From Tenrec ecaudatus (Eukaryota; Chordata; Mammalia; Afrosoricida; Tenrecidae), in the NCBI RefSeq assembly GCF_050624435.1, contig NC_134546.1, forward strand, positions 39,511,501 to 39,575,500: a stretch of 64,000 bases of DNA, read 5' to 3'. Positions 1 through 12,612 of this stretch are shown piece by piece. Under the pieces are notes generated by a model, which did no database searches, was not told the origin of the DNA, and was given only the letters and a program-made list of their open reading frames with translations. Within the stretch, counting starts at the first letter, position 1. The number at the start of each line of letters is the position of its first letter. The translations under genes and the position numbers were made by a program.

Positions 1-1182
1 TACACGTGCTGCTGCTGCGCCTCCCTCAGGGTCCCACCTCCGTCACTGCGATGACTGGCCTCGCCGAAAGTGAGCTTGGCCACTTTCTCTAAGTCCTTGG
101 CGGACCTCCGGGACTCCAAGGACCCAGGCACCTCAGGTGATTCCCTTAGGGTTCCTAACCCAGGAGAAAGTAGAGGGCCCCTGTGTGGATGTGCTACTGT
201 CGGCTGGGGAGAACGTGTTCCCCAAGGGTGACCTCTAACCTGCTGTGAGGACAGAGCCACCCACATGCCACGCAGAAGCTCTCAGGAGCTTTCCAGTCCA
301 GGGGCTGTGGCCGGCAGACAGCAGGGACCTTCCTGAGGTCGGAGCAGAAGGGAGCGGAGCATTGGGTCCCACCCACTCAGCCCCCGCGGGGTCTTTCTGT
401 CCAGTTTTCGTCACCATGGAGATGTGCCCCAGATGTCCGGGACTGCTTACTGTGCTGGCAGAGCCCCACAGATCAAAGGACCTCCAGGGCTGTGAGGAGC
501 CCCATCTGGATCCGCCCTGGCCCTCTGGAAGCAAGGATGCTAGGGCGTGGGCCCCCATCTCCCACCCATCCCTGTTTAGTGACTGACTATAGCACATGTC
601 CATGGCTCTTTGCGAGTGAATCAGTGCTGTCTCCTACAGATGCAAGCCCCGGGGGTACAGGACCCCGAGGATTAGCAGGAAATGTCAGTGAGCTCATTAC
701 GGGTCAGGGATCATGGAAAAATGTCATTGCTCTTCGATGGAAACTTCGCCCGGCACCTCCAGCTGCTCCCTGCCTGAGGAACAAGCCATGCGTGGCTTTG
801 GCTTCAGCGGTTGCCACGGCAGTTAATTAAACAAACAGGGCAGTGAAACCCACCGCAGCGAAAGGGACAGTCAGACCCAAGCCGAAACGGTGGCCAGATA
901 GGGCCAGCTGGCTGCCCCCAACTTGCCCAGAGGGAATCAGCAGCAGCTGCAGCCCCAGGCTGCTCCCTGGGAGGCAGACATAGGACACATCTCAGACAGC
1001 CTTACCCCTCGGACTCCGGCCAGAGTTAGAAATCACGTTAGCTCTACTGATAAGTGCACAGGGGAGGGGGCGCGTACCCTACTCCACCGCAGTAAGCCTC
1101 CGCCTTAAGGTACTCAGCTCTCAGTGGCTTGGCAAGCCTAGCTCTGCTGACAAGCGTCATAGGCGCCCCAGTCCTCAGGAAG

Positions 1183-1380
1183 CCTCCTGTCTGAAGCAAC
1201 TTAGGCTGCTAATGGCAGGGTCAGCAGTTTGAACCTACCAGCCACTCCTTGGGAGAAAGATGAGGCTCTCTGCTTCCATAATGAGTCACAGTATCAGAAA
1301 CCCACGGGGTCAGTACTACTCTGTCCTGGAGGGCTGCTTGGAATTTGGCTTGGGTTTTGAGTTTGGTTTGGGGTTAGGAA
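1183..1380 (+). mobile_element. AfroSINE
   Basis: Carries ggtcagcagtttgaacctac, ggagaaagatgaggctctct and agaaacccacggggtcagta. The 5' end is degenerate. Confidence 0.8.
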
Positions 1381-3811
1381 GGGTCAGCATGTGTGGAAGT
1401 GTCGGAAAGACCCGCTCCTTTTTCACAGGCTTACGAGACAAAAGCCCCAGCAGTCCCGCCCGCTCCCAAGCAGCCAGCCGGGCAAGAGGGAGGCAAAGGC
1501 CCTCAGGAAAGCCGGCACACAACTGTTGGAAGCTGCTTCGGGCCCTCTGTCCTTCAGTAAGTGGCTGGCCCGTCCACATCATGGAGTATTAACCAGCCAT
1601 AAAACAAAACGCGTGATCAAGCCACAGGAATCCCCAAGGGGCCTTGAGTCTGCTGCGGAGAGAAAGCAGCCAGTCCCACAAAGGCAGCGATGTGGTTTGA
1701 ACCCTCTGACAGCCCACGATGGAGAGAGACCACAGAAAGCTCGCTGGCTGCTGGGGCCTGCTGAGTAGGCATGGCATGAAGGAAGGACATGTGGACAACA
1801 GGGTGTCTCAGTGTCACTGTGATGGTGGACACAAAATAAACGCAGCCGTAAGCCGTTAAAGAAAGACCGAAACACAACCAATATGAGGCTAAATGAGCAC
1901 ACACTCCGGGGGGGGGGGGGTGGCAGACAGTGAGCGTGGCAGCCTGAGAGGCAGGCAGAGCCAGCGACATTTGTGAATCAAACTCCAAGCTCCAGGACTG
2001 ACCAGAGGTCACCCTTCCCCCATCCAGAGCAGTCTCCAGCCTCCTGGAAGCCCACCGCTCCTTGGCAGAGTTACGCTTCCCAGAATGCTCCCAAGTTCAG
2101 GGATTGGGAAGCAGCGCAAGGAGGACCTAGATTTCCGTGCATTTGGATGACCTTTCGTGAATGGAGCACATGTTTAAAAACAAAAGACAGAAGCTGATGA
2201 GGCAAAGACAGATGGCCCCTCGGTACAGCGGGAACCTGGCGCTGTGGGAAGCACACACCCGGAGCTGCTTCCTGAAAGCCTGGGCTTCAGCCTAAGCCGG
2301 GGAGGGGAGCACGTGCAGCCTGGACGGGCCCTGGCTGCCTGAGGCCTGGCCTGCAGAGCCAGCTAGTGAGTCAGGGGGTGGGGGGAGGACTGCTCAGCCT
2401 TGAGAGCTGTTGCTCTTTCCTTCACGTTTGGGGTAGAGGAGACAGCGGGCTGACCCGCTAGGGAGGGGCAGGAATGTGGGGTCAAGGGGAGTGACCCGGA
2501 TGGCTCTTCAGCGCTGGTTTTAGATAACAGATCCTTTGTGCTTTAGTCAGGCTGCTTGGAGGGAAGGTCGCTATAGTAACCAAACAAAGTGTCTCAGCTC
2601 TGACATGGCTTTCCAGTCACCAGCCCATCAGTCACCAGCCCACCCAGGCCCTGCAGTCTGCCACCTGGCTTTGAAATGGGAAAGAAGCAAACCGGTTTCC
2701 CCACCTCACTGGGGCAGGCCCCTGGGGTTCTGGCCTGGCCCAGATCCTAGGAGACCTGGAAGGAAGGTTCTGGGGGAAGGTAGGTGGGAGCCCAGGACGT
2801 TGTCCCTGGTGTAGAGACCAGAGGAACAGCCAAAATGGAGGTGTGTAAACAGTTGGGAACTCTCCCCCCAGGACCCGAGGTGGTTTTAGAAACTGTGAGC
2901 TGAGAAAGCGGCGTGACTCAGAGCCAGGCTGCATCCATCCAGGTGGTCCTGATGGGCAGCCCTCGGGTCTCCCGGCCTGCCTCACCTCACTACCACACTG
3001 CCTGTGCTATATGTCCAGTGGTGCTAGTCTCTCGCCAGCAGAGAGGACCATGTCTTCTGGGGCCTCTGTTAGCATGTCTGACGTAACCCAGTACACTTTA
3101 ATTCAATTGTTCATATTAGGTGCCTTTCGTACATCAAAAGGATGCTTCAAATACCAGCCCGCCTGAGAGAAGCTTGGAAGCAAAGGTATTAACACAAACA
3201 CAGTCTATCACTTTGCTGGCTCCGTGAACCTGTTTGGCTGCGTGTCCCTGATGGGGACAAGAGCCACCTGAGCCGCCGTCTGGTTGAGGGAAGTGCTAAG
3301 CCAGGCAGCGTTGCCAGTTCCCCTCCTAAAAGCTCAATCCCTCATCAGCGAAGCCGCTTTGATTCAGCATGCTCACTCAGTGATCTGGCTCCGTGGGACG
3401 GTTGGATAGCTTTTGAGGTGGAGTGGTTAGCCTTGGGGTCTACCATCCGCTTACGTTCAAACGCAGATGAGTCAGTGGCCTAAATTGTTTTGTTTGCTTT
3501 GGAAGGAAGGAGAAGAGAGAAACAGGCCCTGATCCCCCTGCTCTGCAGGGCTGGGGAGACCATGTGGCCCTGGCACAGGTGGCCCAGCCACAAGACAAAA
3601 CCTTTCCGTCCCGCAAATGGGGTGGGCGGGGCGGTCGTGGCAGGCAGGACCCCCTCTGGAAGGTGGTCCGCAGGTCCCTGAGGCCCCTCACACCAGGCGG
3701 TCTGAGAGACCGGCCACAACTCCTTGGTCTCCCTTGGTGGCAGCGACACTGCCCCGTGGTTCTGAAGAGACTCTGGCTTGAGTGCACCTTTGCTCTGGAG
3801 AGCCGTCTGTT

Positions 3812-3958
3812 CCGGGAGGTGGCCGCTAACCAGAGGGTCAGCAGTTCGTGCCCACCAGCTTCTGGAGAGAGAAAGATGCGCCTGTGTCCTTTCATAAAGA
3901 CAGACGTCTCAGAAGCCCTGTGGAGCAGTTCTGTGGGGTCACTATGAGCCGGTTTGGT
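3812..3958 (+). mobile_element. AfroSINE
   Basis: gaccgctaacc-type box B region reads ggccgctaaccagagggtca; the tail gggtcactatgagccggttt is near-complete. Confidence 0.75.
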
Positions 3959-4503
3959 TTGGGGTGTTACTGCAGTTTAAGATAGAGCCGCTAAAGTCAG
4001 CCAAAACAGGAGCACATTGCCAGCAGCCACTGGGCGTGTCTGGGCACAGGGGCCCCAGGTCAGCTTGGCTTGCTCACCAGGCGGGGTGGAGGAGCGATTT
4101 CGGGAAGCACAAGCCCACAAGCCACTGCTGTTTCCAAGTCAGACCACGTGACAACAAACGCCTCAGGAGAGGCTCAGGAGTGTAAAGACCGAGGAGATGC
4201 AGATGTCACACAGCTGGAAGGAGGTCCTCAATCCACCATGTCACCGGATGGCACCTGTGGGAACTGCCCAACGGGGCATGTTCTGCTGTGTGTGTGCTCA
4301 GCAACAGGCAGCAAGCAGAATGAAACCATCTTTAAAGGATGAGATTAAGCGACATGGGCTGGTGTAATCCAGACCCAAGGGAAGAAGTTGGTTTTTAGGG
4401 TTAAGGACTGCGATTAAGGTTGACCTACCACCCACCCCCTGGTGGGGGCTAGTCTGGCAGAAGGTAGTGGAGCTGGGACAGACTGTGGCCTCTCCAGGGG
4501 ATT

Positions 4504-4771
4504 AACCAACCCCAAACTCACTGCCATCAAGTCCATTCCAACCCTATGAGGCCCTTGTGGGTCTCTCAGACTTTATAGGAGCCCTGGTAGTGGTTACGTG
4601 CTGGGCTGTGACCCGAGAGGTTGGTAGTTCAAATCCACTGACCGTTCAGGAGAAAGGCGGGCTTTCCTCTCGTTAACAGTGACGATCTGGGGCACTCACA
4701 AGGGCAGTTCTCCCTTGCACTAACAGTTCCCTACTAGGAGCTGGCATCGACTCAGTGGCAGTGAGTGGGAA
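4504..4771 (+). mobile_element. AfroSINE pair, inverted
   Basis: 4504-4575 is an antisense tail (ccaaactcactgccatcaag); 4577-4771 is a sense element starting gccctggtagtggttacgtg and stopping at the SPIN duplication. Confidence 0.78.
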
Positions 4772-5136
4772 CTCTACAGCAGCGGTTCTCAACCTGTGGG
4801 TCGTGACCCCTTTGGGGTTAAATGATACTTTCACAGGGGACCATGGGAAAACATATGGTCCACCCACATGCAGATATGCCCACCTACAAGTACCCAGCAT
4901 GAAGACTGTTACCCATGCTATACCATGCTTCAAGACAAAATTTCATTTATTTGTAATTAGAAATAAATGTCACAATATATCACAATATATAATTACATAT
5001 TTTTGTGATTAATCACTATGCTTTAATTGTGTTCAATTTGTAAAAATGAAAATACACCCTGCATTTCAGATATTTACATGTCGATTCATTAACAGTAGCA
5101 AGATTACAGTTACGAAGTAGCAATGAAAATATTTTT

Positions 5137-5862
5137 TAAACATTTTATTAGGGGCTCATACAACTCTTATCATAATCCATACATATACATACATCAATTA
5201 TATAAAGTACATCTGTACATTCTTTGCCCTAATCATTTTCTTTTTTTTTTTCTCCTCTTTTCTTTTTTTACATTTTATTAGGGGCTCATACAACTCTTAC
5301 CACAATCCATACATATACATACATCAATTGTATAAAGTACATCTGTACATTCTTTGCCCTAATCATTTTCTTTTTTTTTTTCTCCTCTTTTCTTTTTTTA
5401 CATTTTATTAGGGGCTCATACAACTCTTATCACAATCCATACATATACATACATCAATTGTATAAAGTACATCTGTACATTCTTTGCCCTAATCATTTTC
5501 TTTTTTTTTTTCTCCTCTTTTCTTTTTTTACATTTTATTAGGGGCTCATACAACTCTTATCACAATCCATACATATAAATACATGAGTTGTATAAAGCAC
5601 ATCTGCATATTCCCTGCCCCAATCATTCTCAAAGCATTTGCTCTCCACTTAGGCCCTTTGCATCAGGTCCTCTTTTTTTTCCCCTCCCCCCTCCCCCCTC
5701 CCTCATGTGCCCTTGGTAATTTATACATTGCTATTTTGTCATATCTTGCCCTATCCGGAGTCTCCCTTCCCCCCCCTTCTCTGCCGTCCCTCTCCCAGAG
5801 AAGAGGTCACATGTGGATCCTTGTAATCAGTTCCCCCTTTCCAACCCACTCACCCTCCACTC
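5137..5862 (-). mobile_element. LINE 3'-end copy nested in SPIN
   Basis: An antisense copy of the A-tailed LINE 3'-end family, inserted in SPIN with a 13-bp target duplication TGAAAATATTTTT (5124-5136 and 5863-5875). Its 3' end has been amplified as four head-to-tail 130-bp units. The family resembles an L1 3' UTR with a terminal AATAAA; its formal name is unknown to me. Confidence 0.85.
5141..5660. repeat. 130-bp tandem repeat, four units
   Basis: Units start at 5141, 5271, 5401 and 5531, exactly 130 bp apart, each opening cattttattaggggctcat and ending in a T-rich stretch. The first three units differ by only a few substitutions; the fourth runs into the rest of the LINE copy. Confidence 0.95.
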
Positions 5863-5955
5863 TGAAAATATTTTTATATTGGGGGGTCACCACCACATGA
5901 GGAACTGAATGAAAGGGTCACGGCATTAGGAAGGTTGAGAACCACTGCTCTACAA

Positions 5956-6055
5956 GAAGAGAAAACCTTATCTTTTCCTCAAGAAGTAGCTGGTGTTTTC
6001 GAACTACCGACCTTGCAGTTGGCAGCCCAACTTGTAACCCAGAGTTCCTTAAAAA
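5956..6055 (-). mobile_element. AfroSINE fragment
   Basis: Antisense half with ttcgaactaccgaccttgca and agcccaacttgtaaccca, directly after the SPIN. Confidence 0.75.
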
Positions 6056-9000
6056 CCACACGCTCAAGAACAGCTTCACTCATCGAATTGCCCCAGGTGA
6101 CTCCTCCCCAGAGGCATGGACTTGGGAGCGGGAGGGTCCTGCGTTGCTGGGTCCTTTCGAGGCCAGGAGAGCCTGGCGGTGGTGGCCTGGATGAGGTGAG
6201 GGGCATGCTGCCCCTCTGCCCCACCTCTATGCCTTGGACCTTGTCCAGCCCTCTGCTGAGCCACTGCTCAAGACGCCACCCTGTTCTAGATGCTTCTGCG
6301 CTTCCCTGGTTCTGTTCTTGTGTTTTCTGTTTCCTCGTTGCTTCTGACGTGCTGCTGGATCCTCACTGTGAGTCTGGCCGAATCTCTGGAGCGGGGCTGC
6401 GCCTGGTGTCAGCCCTCAAGCCCCCGGCGGGGCACCACACGGCCTAGCTAGTCGACCCCTAGACAGGTAGTTTGTGGGGGCTTTGGGGAGCTTGGTGTGG
6501 AAGTAAGGAGTGAATTCTGGCACCGGCGGTTTTCCATGTGTTCTCACTGTGGTGGGTTTGTTTTGTGTTTTCTGTTCTTGGTTTGATTGGTTTATTTTTC
6601 TTGGTCTTTGCAGTGGTTCTATTTTAGAAGTGAGGAAGTTAATGAGGAAATTAGAGGTTACCTTAAGGCCAAATAGCTACTGAGTCCAGCACAGGGCCTG
6701 CTGATTAGCTGAGCAACGCTGCACCCCAAGAGCTTCAATAACAGTACAGCACCCCATTACCAGGTGCTCCTCTGATACCTTGACCACCCCGGAGGGAAGG
6801 GGGGCCGGGCACGGCACGTGTCCCCACTTTGCACAGGGACACAGCTGCCCAGAGTGAGGCGTGGACAAGCAGTCAAGAGCCAACCAACCACCAGCCAGTT
6901 GCTGCTGAGCTGAATTTTACCCACAGTGCCCTTTCTGGGCTAGAGAACTGCGCTTCCTCAGGCCGCCAGGAGCTGCTGCTCGCATGTCCACCTCTAGCCT
7001 CTCTTCTAAGGGGCCCCCAGGCTGATTCAAGACCCCCACCTCATTGGTTAAGCCGGTGAGCACCGGCCAGAGACCAGACTCCCATCCTGATAGTGATCAT
7101 TGACAGATAGCTGGAGTGCACCCCCACGAAGGGCAGCCCACCCCGACTCCCGCAGACCTTGAGCGTGTGGCTCGGCCCTACTACAAGCCCCAGGCTATGG
7201 GAGTACAAGTAGTCCACAACTTCAGAAGCGCTGTGTGGGCCTTCCAACAGGCTGCATGAGCCGTCGGTTTGTTTGTTTGTTTGTGGTGGGGCTTGTCCTC
7301 ACTCACCCGTGCTCCCTGCTCACTCTCTGATGTGCTCAGTCTCACGATGACCCCCAAAGACCACCCAAGATCAAAGAGACTGATCATGAAAGGCAATGGC
7401 AGGGAGACCCTGCAGCAAAGCCAGACACTTGACTTAGGTCCAAACCGATGGCTGCCCGTTGTGGAAACAGGGTCCTGCGGTGAGTTGGGGGTCTACCACT
7501 TGGACCAGCAGTCCCCCGACAGGTGTGGACCCGGAGGCTCTGCAGTGCAAAAGCTATTGCCCTCGGCCACCAGGCAGGAGGGTGGCATGCTGGGGTCTGA
7601 CCTGGGTTCCGCTTTTCCCACCCAAAGGAGTCCACCTTGGTGCATCTGAACATGAGCCCCTCCCCCCCCACACCACCTCCCTGTGATGGGTGCTCTGGGC
7701 AGGCTCCGGGCACCTGGCCAAGGACTTAGACTTACCAGAGGTATGGTGCCTAATCCAGAGAATAGCCCGCTTTTTCACTCAATTATGTGTTTTCTACAAA
7801 AATAGAACTCTTCATTAAACCAGCATGGCACAGCCATCAGCAGGAATTACTAATTACTGTCCTTTAAGGAGATAATACTCCCCTTTAGTGCATTCACCAC
7901 ACCTGCACCGCCCCTTCCCCCACTGAGCCAGGAGCTAGCGGTAGGAGAGCTGCCTGCCCAGGGCTGGGGGAATGAGCTGGGGGGTCCGAGCACCGTATAC
8001 ACTAACCGAGACTTCTCTGACTTGTCGTCCTGGGGTCTGGGAGCAGTGTCCGCTTGCCCCCTGGTGCCTCTGCCGCTGCCTCCTGCGATTCAGCAGAGTC
8101 TCGGGTACAAAGAGAAGAATGTTTGCTCCTACCTCATTCGAGAAGCAAACGTGGGTGCTGGTAGCTCCCCTTCTTGAGGGGTCCCGTGTCCCTGGCATTG
8201 GCCGTACCGGCTTTGTCTCGCTTCATCCAACAAGGGCTAAGTAGAGTTCAGAAAGGTTGAGAAACTTACCAGTGGGCTGCAGGGCCTGGACATGTGTCAC
8301 CACACCCCGTTGGGCACTGATGGCCATCTGCTCGACTGGGGTCAGAGGGGCTTGGCAAGAGTGTGCACCCTGGATGGCATGGCGTTGACTGAGTACAGGG
8401 GCTTCTGCGGATGCTGAGTGATTGTCTAGGAATGAGGAGCAAACGGTGAGCCTGCTGAGCTGCAGGGTGAGCAGCCGGGGAATGGGCACAGGACTGTGGG
8501 TGGCTGCAGGAGGGGTGGGTGAGATGACCCTGACTTCAGCACTGTGCGTGCGTAGCCCTTGCGTCATCCCAAAAGTACACCCCCCCCCCACACACACACA
8601 CCCCCGTCTCACAAAGAATTCTTCCCAAGCCGTTCCTGCTTTGCCCTCCTGGGAGAAGTGGAAAGAGAGAGTCTGTTTCCATCAGGTGGCAGCAGCTCCC
8701 GGTCTTAACTGTTGTGACAGAGAATTGGCGGTTTGGGCCTGCCCCTAGGGTGCAGGGCAAGAGGAGGCAGGGGCCACCCTGGGCCACCCTGGGTGTCTCC
8801 TGAGGATGCTAAGAGAGCAGCAAAGACAGGTGGCCTGTGGTAACACCTGCCTGTTAGCAGTGGAGACCCCATTGAGAGAAGGACTGGCCCAGCCCCAGAT
8901 GCAGACAGACAGCTGCCACGCTTCCCAGGTCCTCGGGCCTGTCTGTGCCCACCCATTCGGGTGACACGGGTGGGCAGGTCCTGCCACTGACCGGTGTGCT

Positions 9001-9132
9001 CCAGGGATCATGTGGACATGCCTGAGGCCCGGTGGTGAGAGCTCCTGGCACGAGGAGCCGTGACTGCACTGTTGATCACTTTTGGGCTGAGTCAGGGTCT
9101 GGCTGGGGCTGAGGAGCGTGCCCTTGGTGGGC

Positions 9133-9320
9133 ACTGATGGTGTAGTGGGTCGCATGCTGGGCTGCTAACTGCAAGGTCAGCAGTTTGAAGCTACTAGCCA
9201 CTCCTAGGGAGAAAGAAGAGGCTTTCTACTCCCGAAAAGATTTCCCGCCTCAAACCCACAGGGGCAGTTTTGCGCTGTCCCACAGGTGGGTCACTGGCAC
9301 GAGTCGCGTCTTTGGTTTGG
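9133..9320 (+). mobile_element. AfroSINE
   Basis: Starts gatggtgtagtgggtcgcat; box B region gctaactgcaaggtcagcag; body ggctttctactcccgaaaag. Confidence 0.85.
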
Positions 9321-10693
9321 ACAGAAGGCAGTGTGCTGGAGTAAAATGATGGGTCCTCCAGTCATGGGCCCCTTGCTTCACACAATACTGTGGACACATT
9401 CAACACAGAAAATGCTTAAGCGAGGTGGTGGGCGGGAGGGGCATCTAGAAGCCAACGCTTCTGGTGCCCCACTGTCTCACAGTTGGGGGGGGGGTAAAAC
9501 TCACTTGATGGCACCGTGGGGAGGGGCTGAGACTTGAGGGTCATGCACAGTGGGAGCCATGCTTCCTCTTTGTGGGGGAAGGTCCCTGGGAGCAGGGCTG
9601 ACCTGTAAGGGTGGGAAACTCTCAGGAGCTGATGGAGGAGAGGAAAGGAGATGATGGGGGAGGGGTGGCGTGCCCCAGCCCAGAAAGGATGTGGTTGGGC
9701 TGAGACACTTCCCTCCGGGTCAGTCATGCTCACGGAATGTCAGCCGCAGCAGCAGGGCCACACCCATCTGTGTCGTCGGTGGATGTCACCTCTCGCAAGA
9801 CCAGCTCAGCTCTAGCCCGTTTCCACGCCAAGCACATGGTGTGGCCAGCCTGCCATGGGAGCTGGGGGACACGGAGCAGGAGTGGGGAGGGTCAGCCGCA
9901 GGGAGAATGCTGTCCGTCTGTCTGGGCTGCCCAGGGACTCAGCCAGCTCCATGTCCCTGAGCCACCTGGGAGACGCAGCTATTCTAACTGTTGGGGTGGT
10001 GGGCGACTCGAGGTTGGGTTGGAGCCTGTATGTTGCCTGGGGAGGGTTTCCCACCTCACCCAATGCCCTCCTGCTTCTGCAGACTAGACCCCTGCTCCAC
10101 AGCCCCCCAGCATCTCCTCTGTCCTCACACACATTTCACCCTCCTCTTGGCACCAAAACCAGCCGCAGCAAGACCCTCTCTCCGTTCTCCTCACCCTGGG
10201 TCTGAGCTACACAGGCACTTGGTTTTCTGGGCAATTTGTCTTTGATAGCGTTCTCATTATCCAGGCAAAGGCAGACGTTGTGTCTTCTTCAGATACCAGA
10301 AAGCAAAGGCTCTTCATGTTTTCGGGGTGCTGGGCACTCGGGCTCTGAGGACACGAGAGGAGGATGGTGGGACGTGCTCTCCTGAGAGGTTGACCCCTGG
10401 CCAGGCTATACAGCCCCCATGCAGGGTCCTTCCAGGCAGGCTGTTGGAGCTCACAGGGTGTGCCGAGTCTGGGAAGGCTGCTTAGGGGTGGGGTGGGTGG
10501 GGAGAGTCCAGTTGGAGAAATGTCGGCTGCATTTTTTGAGGACATGGTCAGAGGGTGCCTCTCTCTGGGGAGAGGAAACTCCCTGGTGGAGGCCCAAGCA
10601 GCCTGGGTGCACCCCAGCCCTGGGTGTGGGGAGTGGGGTGCTGTCCTCAGCAGCAGTCCATCTGTCCAGCCACAGTACCCTTGAGGAAAAGAC

Positions 10694-11209
10694 TTAATAG
10701 ACTGGAGTGACCCTAGAAACAAATCCAGGGACTTTCATATCTGCATATGAGAGAACTTTATATCAAGAACTCATTATGCATCACTAAGACATCCCAGCTC
10801 GGCCCATATATTCAATATTAGCCCATAAGTCCGATATTAGCCCGTGAAGTCCTCTTCAGACTCACACAGCACAGGCGATGATGCCGAATGCAGGAAGATC
10901 ATAGGCCAGTGGGTGGAAGTCTGTGGATCCCATGGCAGTGGAAGTATCTCCAGGGCTCTGGCTGCCATCAGTGTGACTATGTGACTTGACAACAGGAAGG
11001 TGAAGCAGAGAGAAAGAGAGAGAGACACAGACACACACACACACACACACACACCCCTTTCTGATGGCAGAATCAAGAAAGAGTTCCCAGAATCCTCATG
11101 AGAAGGCCACGCCCACAAGGAGGATATGATGAGGCTGTGTCCTGATTGACAGGCTAGACCCCACCCCTTCCTTTTATCAAGTTGACGTGAAATTGTGTAA
11201 CTACCACAA
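10694..11209 (+). mobile_element. Solitary LTR (MLT2/ERV-L-like)
   Basis: About 515 bp beginning near tagactggagtgaccctaga and ending gtgaaattgtgtaactacca. It shares the internal order cccataagtccgatattagc, cagactcacacagcacagg and cctgattgacaggctagacc with the copies at 38.4 and 54.7 kb. (AG)n and (CA)n tracts lie inside. No internal retroviral sequence is adjacent. Confidence 0.78.
11031..11055. repeat. (CA)n microsatellite in a solitary LTR
   Basis: About 12 CA units after an (AG)-rich stretch. Confidence 0.95.
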
Positions 11210-11597
11210 GGACCTCTCCAGTGACCACTGCGAGTTGCAGCCTTGGCTGGACCTCAACTCCTCGGCCACTCTCCACAGGCTGCCCAGGTGTGTGCCCGCA
11301 CCGCTAGCAGGGCCAGTGGTCAGAATGCCAACTTACAACGGCATTCCCTTCAGGAAGCTTGCTTGAAGTTGCTTCTGATGTAAGTCCAATACCTTTCTTT
11401 AAGGCAGATCTTTATCTGCTGGGGGGGGGCCACATTAAATATGAACCGACAGCTGTAATAGTAATATTTCCTGCTTCTCCAGTTAGGTAAGCCAGAACGG
11501 AAAACCAGCCAGTAGTAAGTGAAGATCATAAATCGTCCTTAAGTCAGGGACTACCTAGGTTGGTAAAAAGCCACTGACTGGAACCTCCTAAGTCCCC

Positions 11598-12063
11598 ACT
11601 GCTGGGCGAGGCCTCCTTTAAAGTGTCAAAGCGCAAGGACGGTGCTCTGAGGACTCAGATGCACTTGGCCCAAGCCATTCATTCGCCTGCTACGCACGTC
11701 CAAGTGGGGCCTGGAATAAGGAAGCCCAAAGAATTGATGCGTTTGAAGCACGGGGCTGGTGAGGAACATCAAAAGTACCGTGGGCTGCTAAAAGCACACA
11801 TCCCGCTTTCTTGGAAGAAATACAGCCAGAACGCTCCTTAGAGGCCAGGACGGCGAGACTGTCCCACACAGTCTGGACATGTTGTCAGGAGAGAGCAGTC
11901 CCTGGAGAGGGACGTCATGCTGGTGACGCAGAGGGGCAGTAAAAAGGGGGAAGGCCCTAGACAAGAAGTGGCACGGCAGCCACCTGGATGGATGCTCCGG
12001 GGCGAGGCAATGTTTCGCACTGCTGTGCACAAGGTCTCTAAGAGCCCCGACAGCAGCCCCTCA
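11598..12063 (+). mobile_element. RTE-type LINE fragment, 3' end of the RT frame
   Basis: A sense fragment matching, by recollection, the C-terminal part of the afrotherian RTE (Bov-B-like) reverse transcriptase: cagaacgctccttagaggc and tctggacatgttgtcaggag are family landmarks. It is frameshifted and stop-containing, so not active. A sense AfroSINE follows within about 25 bp. Confidence 0.78.
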
Positions 12064-12084
12064 CCAACAAGGCCCCGCTGCTAG

Positions 12085-12225
12085 GAGCCCTGAGCTGGGC
12101 TTCTAACCACAAGGTCAGCAGCTGCCCAAGGGAGAAAGAAGAGACTTTCTACTCCTGTAAGCAACTACAGTCTCAGAAACCAGAGGGGCAGTTCTGTCCT
12201 GTAGGGTCTGAGTCGGATTAGGAGT
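12085..12225 (+). mobile_element. AfroSINE, internally deleted
   Basis: ggagccctgagctgggcttc, then tctaaccacaaggtcagcag; lies immediately after an RTE fragment. Confidence 0.82.
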
Positions 12226-12494
12226 ATAAGTGGGGAGGGAGGAAGGAGAAAGAAGTCCCCACAGCCTTGACTAGGCTTCAAGAGCCCCACCCTTCCTTGA
12301 AGGAAGGCCTCAGGCACCTACCTAGCACTGGAGGGCCGCCAGGCCACCTTTCTCACCAAGCCTTTGTTCTGATTCACCTGTTCAGTGCCTGGTGCCCATG
12401 CTGAGGACCTGGCTCCTGGTGGGACCCAGCCCCTTCCTTCTCTTCCCACCTTGAGAACAGCCACACCTCCATCCACATCTCTCCGGCTGCTAAA

Positions 12495-12612
12495 ACAGTA
12501 AATCTGCCCCAGAGCCGACAGTCTCATCTTCCTCCCACCGAGCGGCTGGTGGTTTTGAGCTGCCGACCTCCCCAGTGAGCAACGGAGCGCCGATCCCACA
12601 GCGCCACCAAGA
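12495..12612 (-). mobile_element. AfroSINE fragment
   Basis: Antisense, with gagcggctggtggttttgag and gcgccaccaagact at its 5' end. Confidence 0.78.

Larger units (their letters stand above)
4780..5947. mobile_element. SPIN hAT element interrupted by a LINE
   Basis: The ends CAGCGGTTCTCAACC (4780) and GGTTGAGAACCACTG (to 5947) are inverted repeats, flanked by near-identical 8-bp duplications CTCTACAG (4772-4779) and CTCTACAA (5948-5955), fitting the hAT NTCTAGAN preference. Removing the LINE at 5137-5862 leaves about 430 bp of SPIN. No transposase is present. It lies between AfroSINE fragments of opposite orientation. Confidence 0.92.

Noticed and set aside
808-830. Possible third RFX X-box (gttgccacggcagtt)
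   Set aside because: It breaks the consensus at two fixed positions, unlike the two perfect matches.
5935-6447. 170-codon plus-strand frame after the SPIN
   Set aside because: It begins in the SPIN end and AfroSINE and continues into unremarkable intron; no homologous motif.
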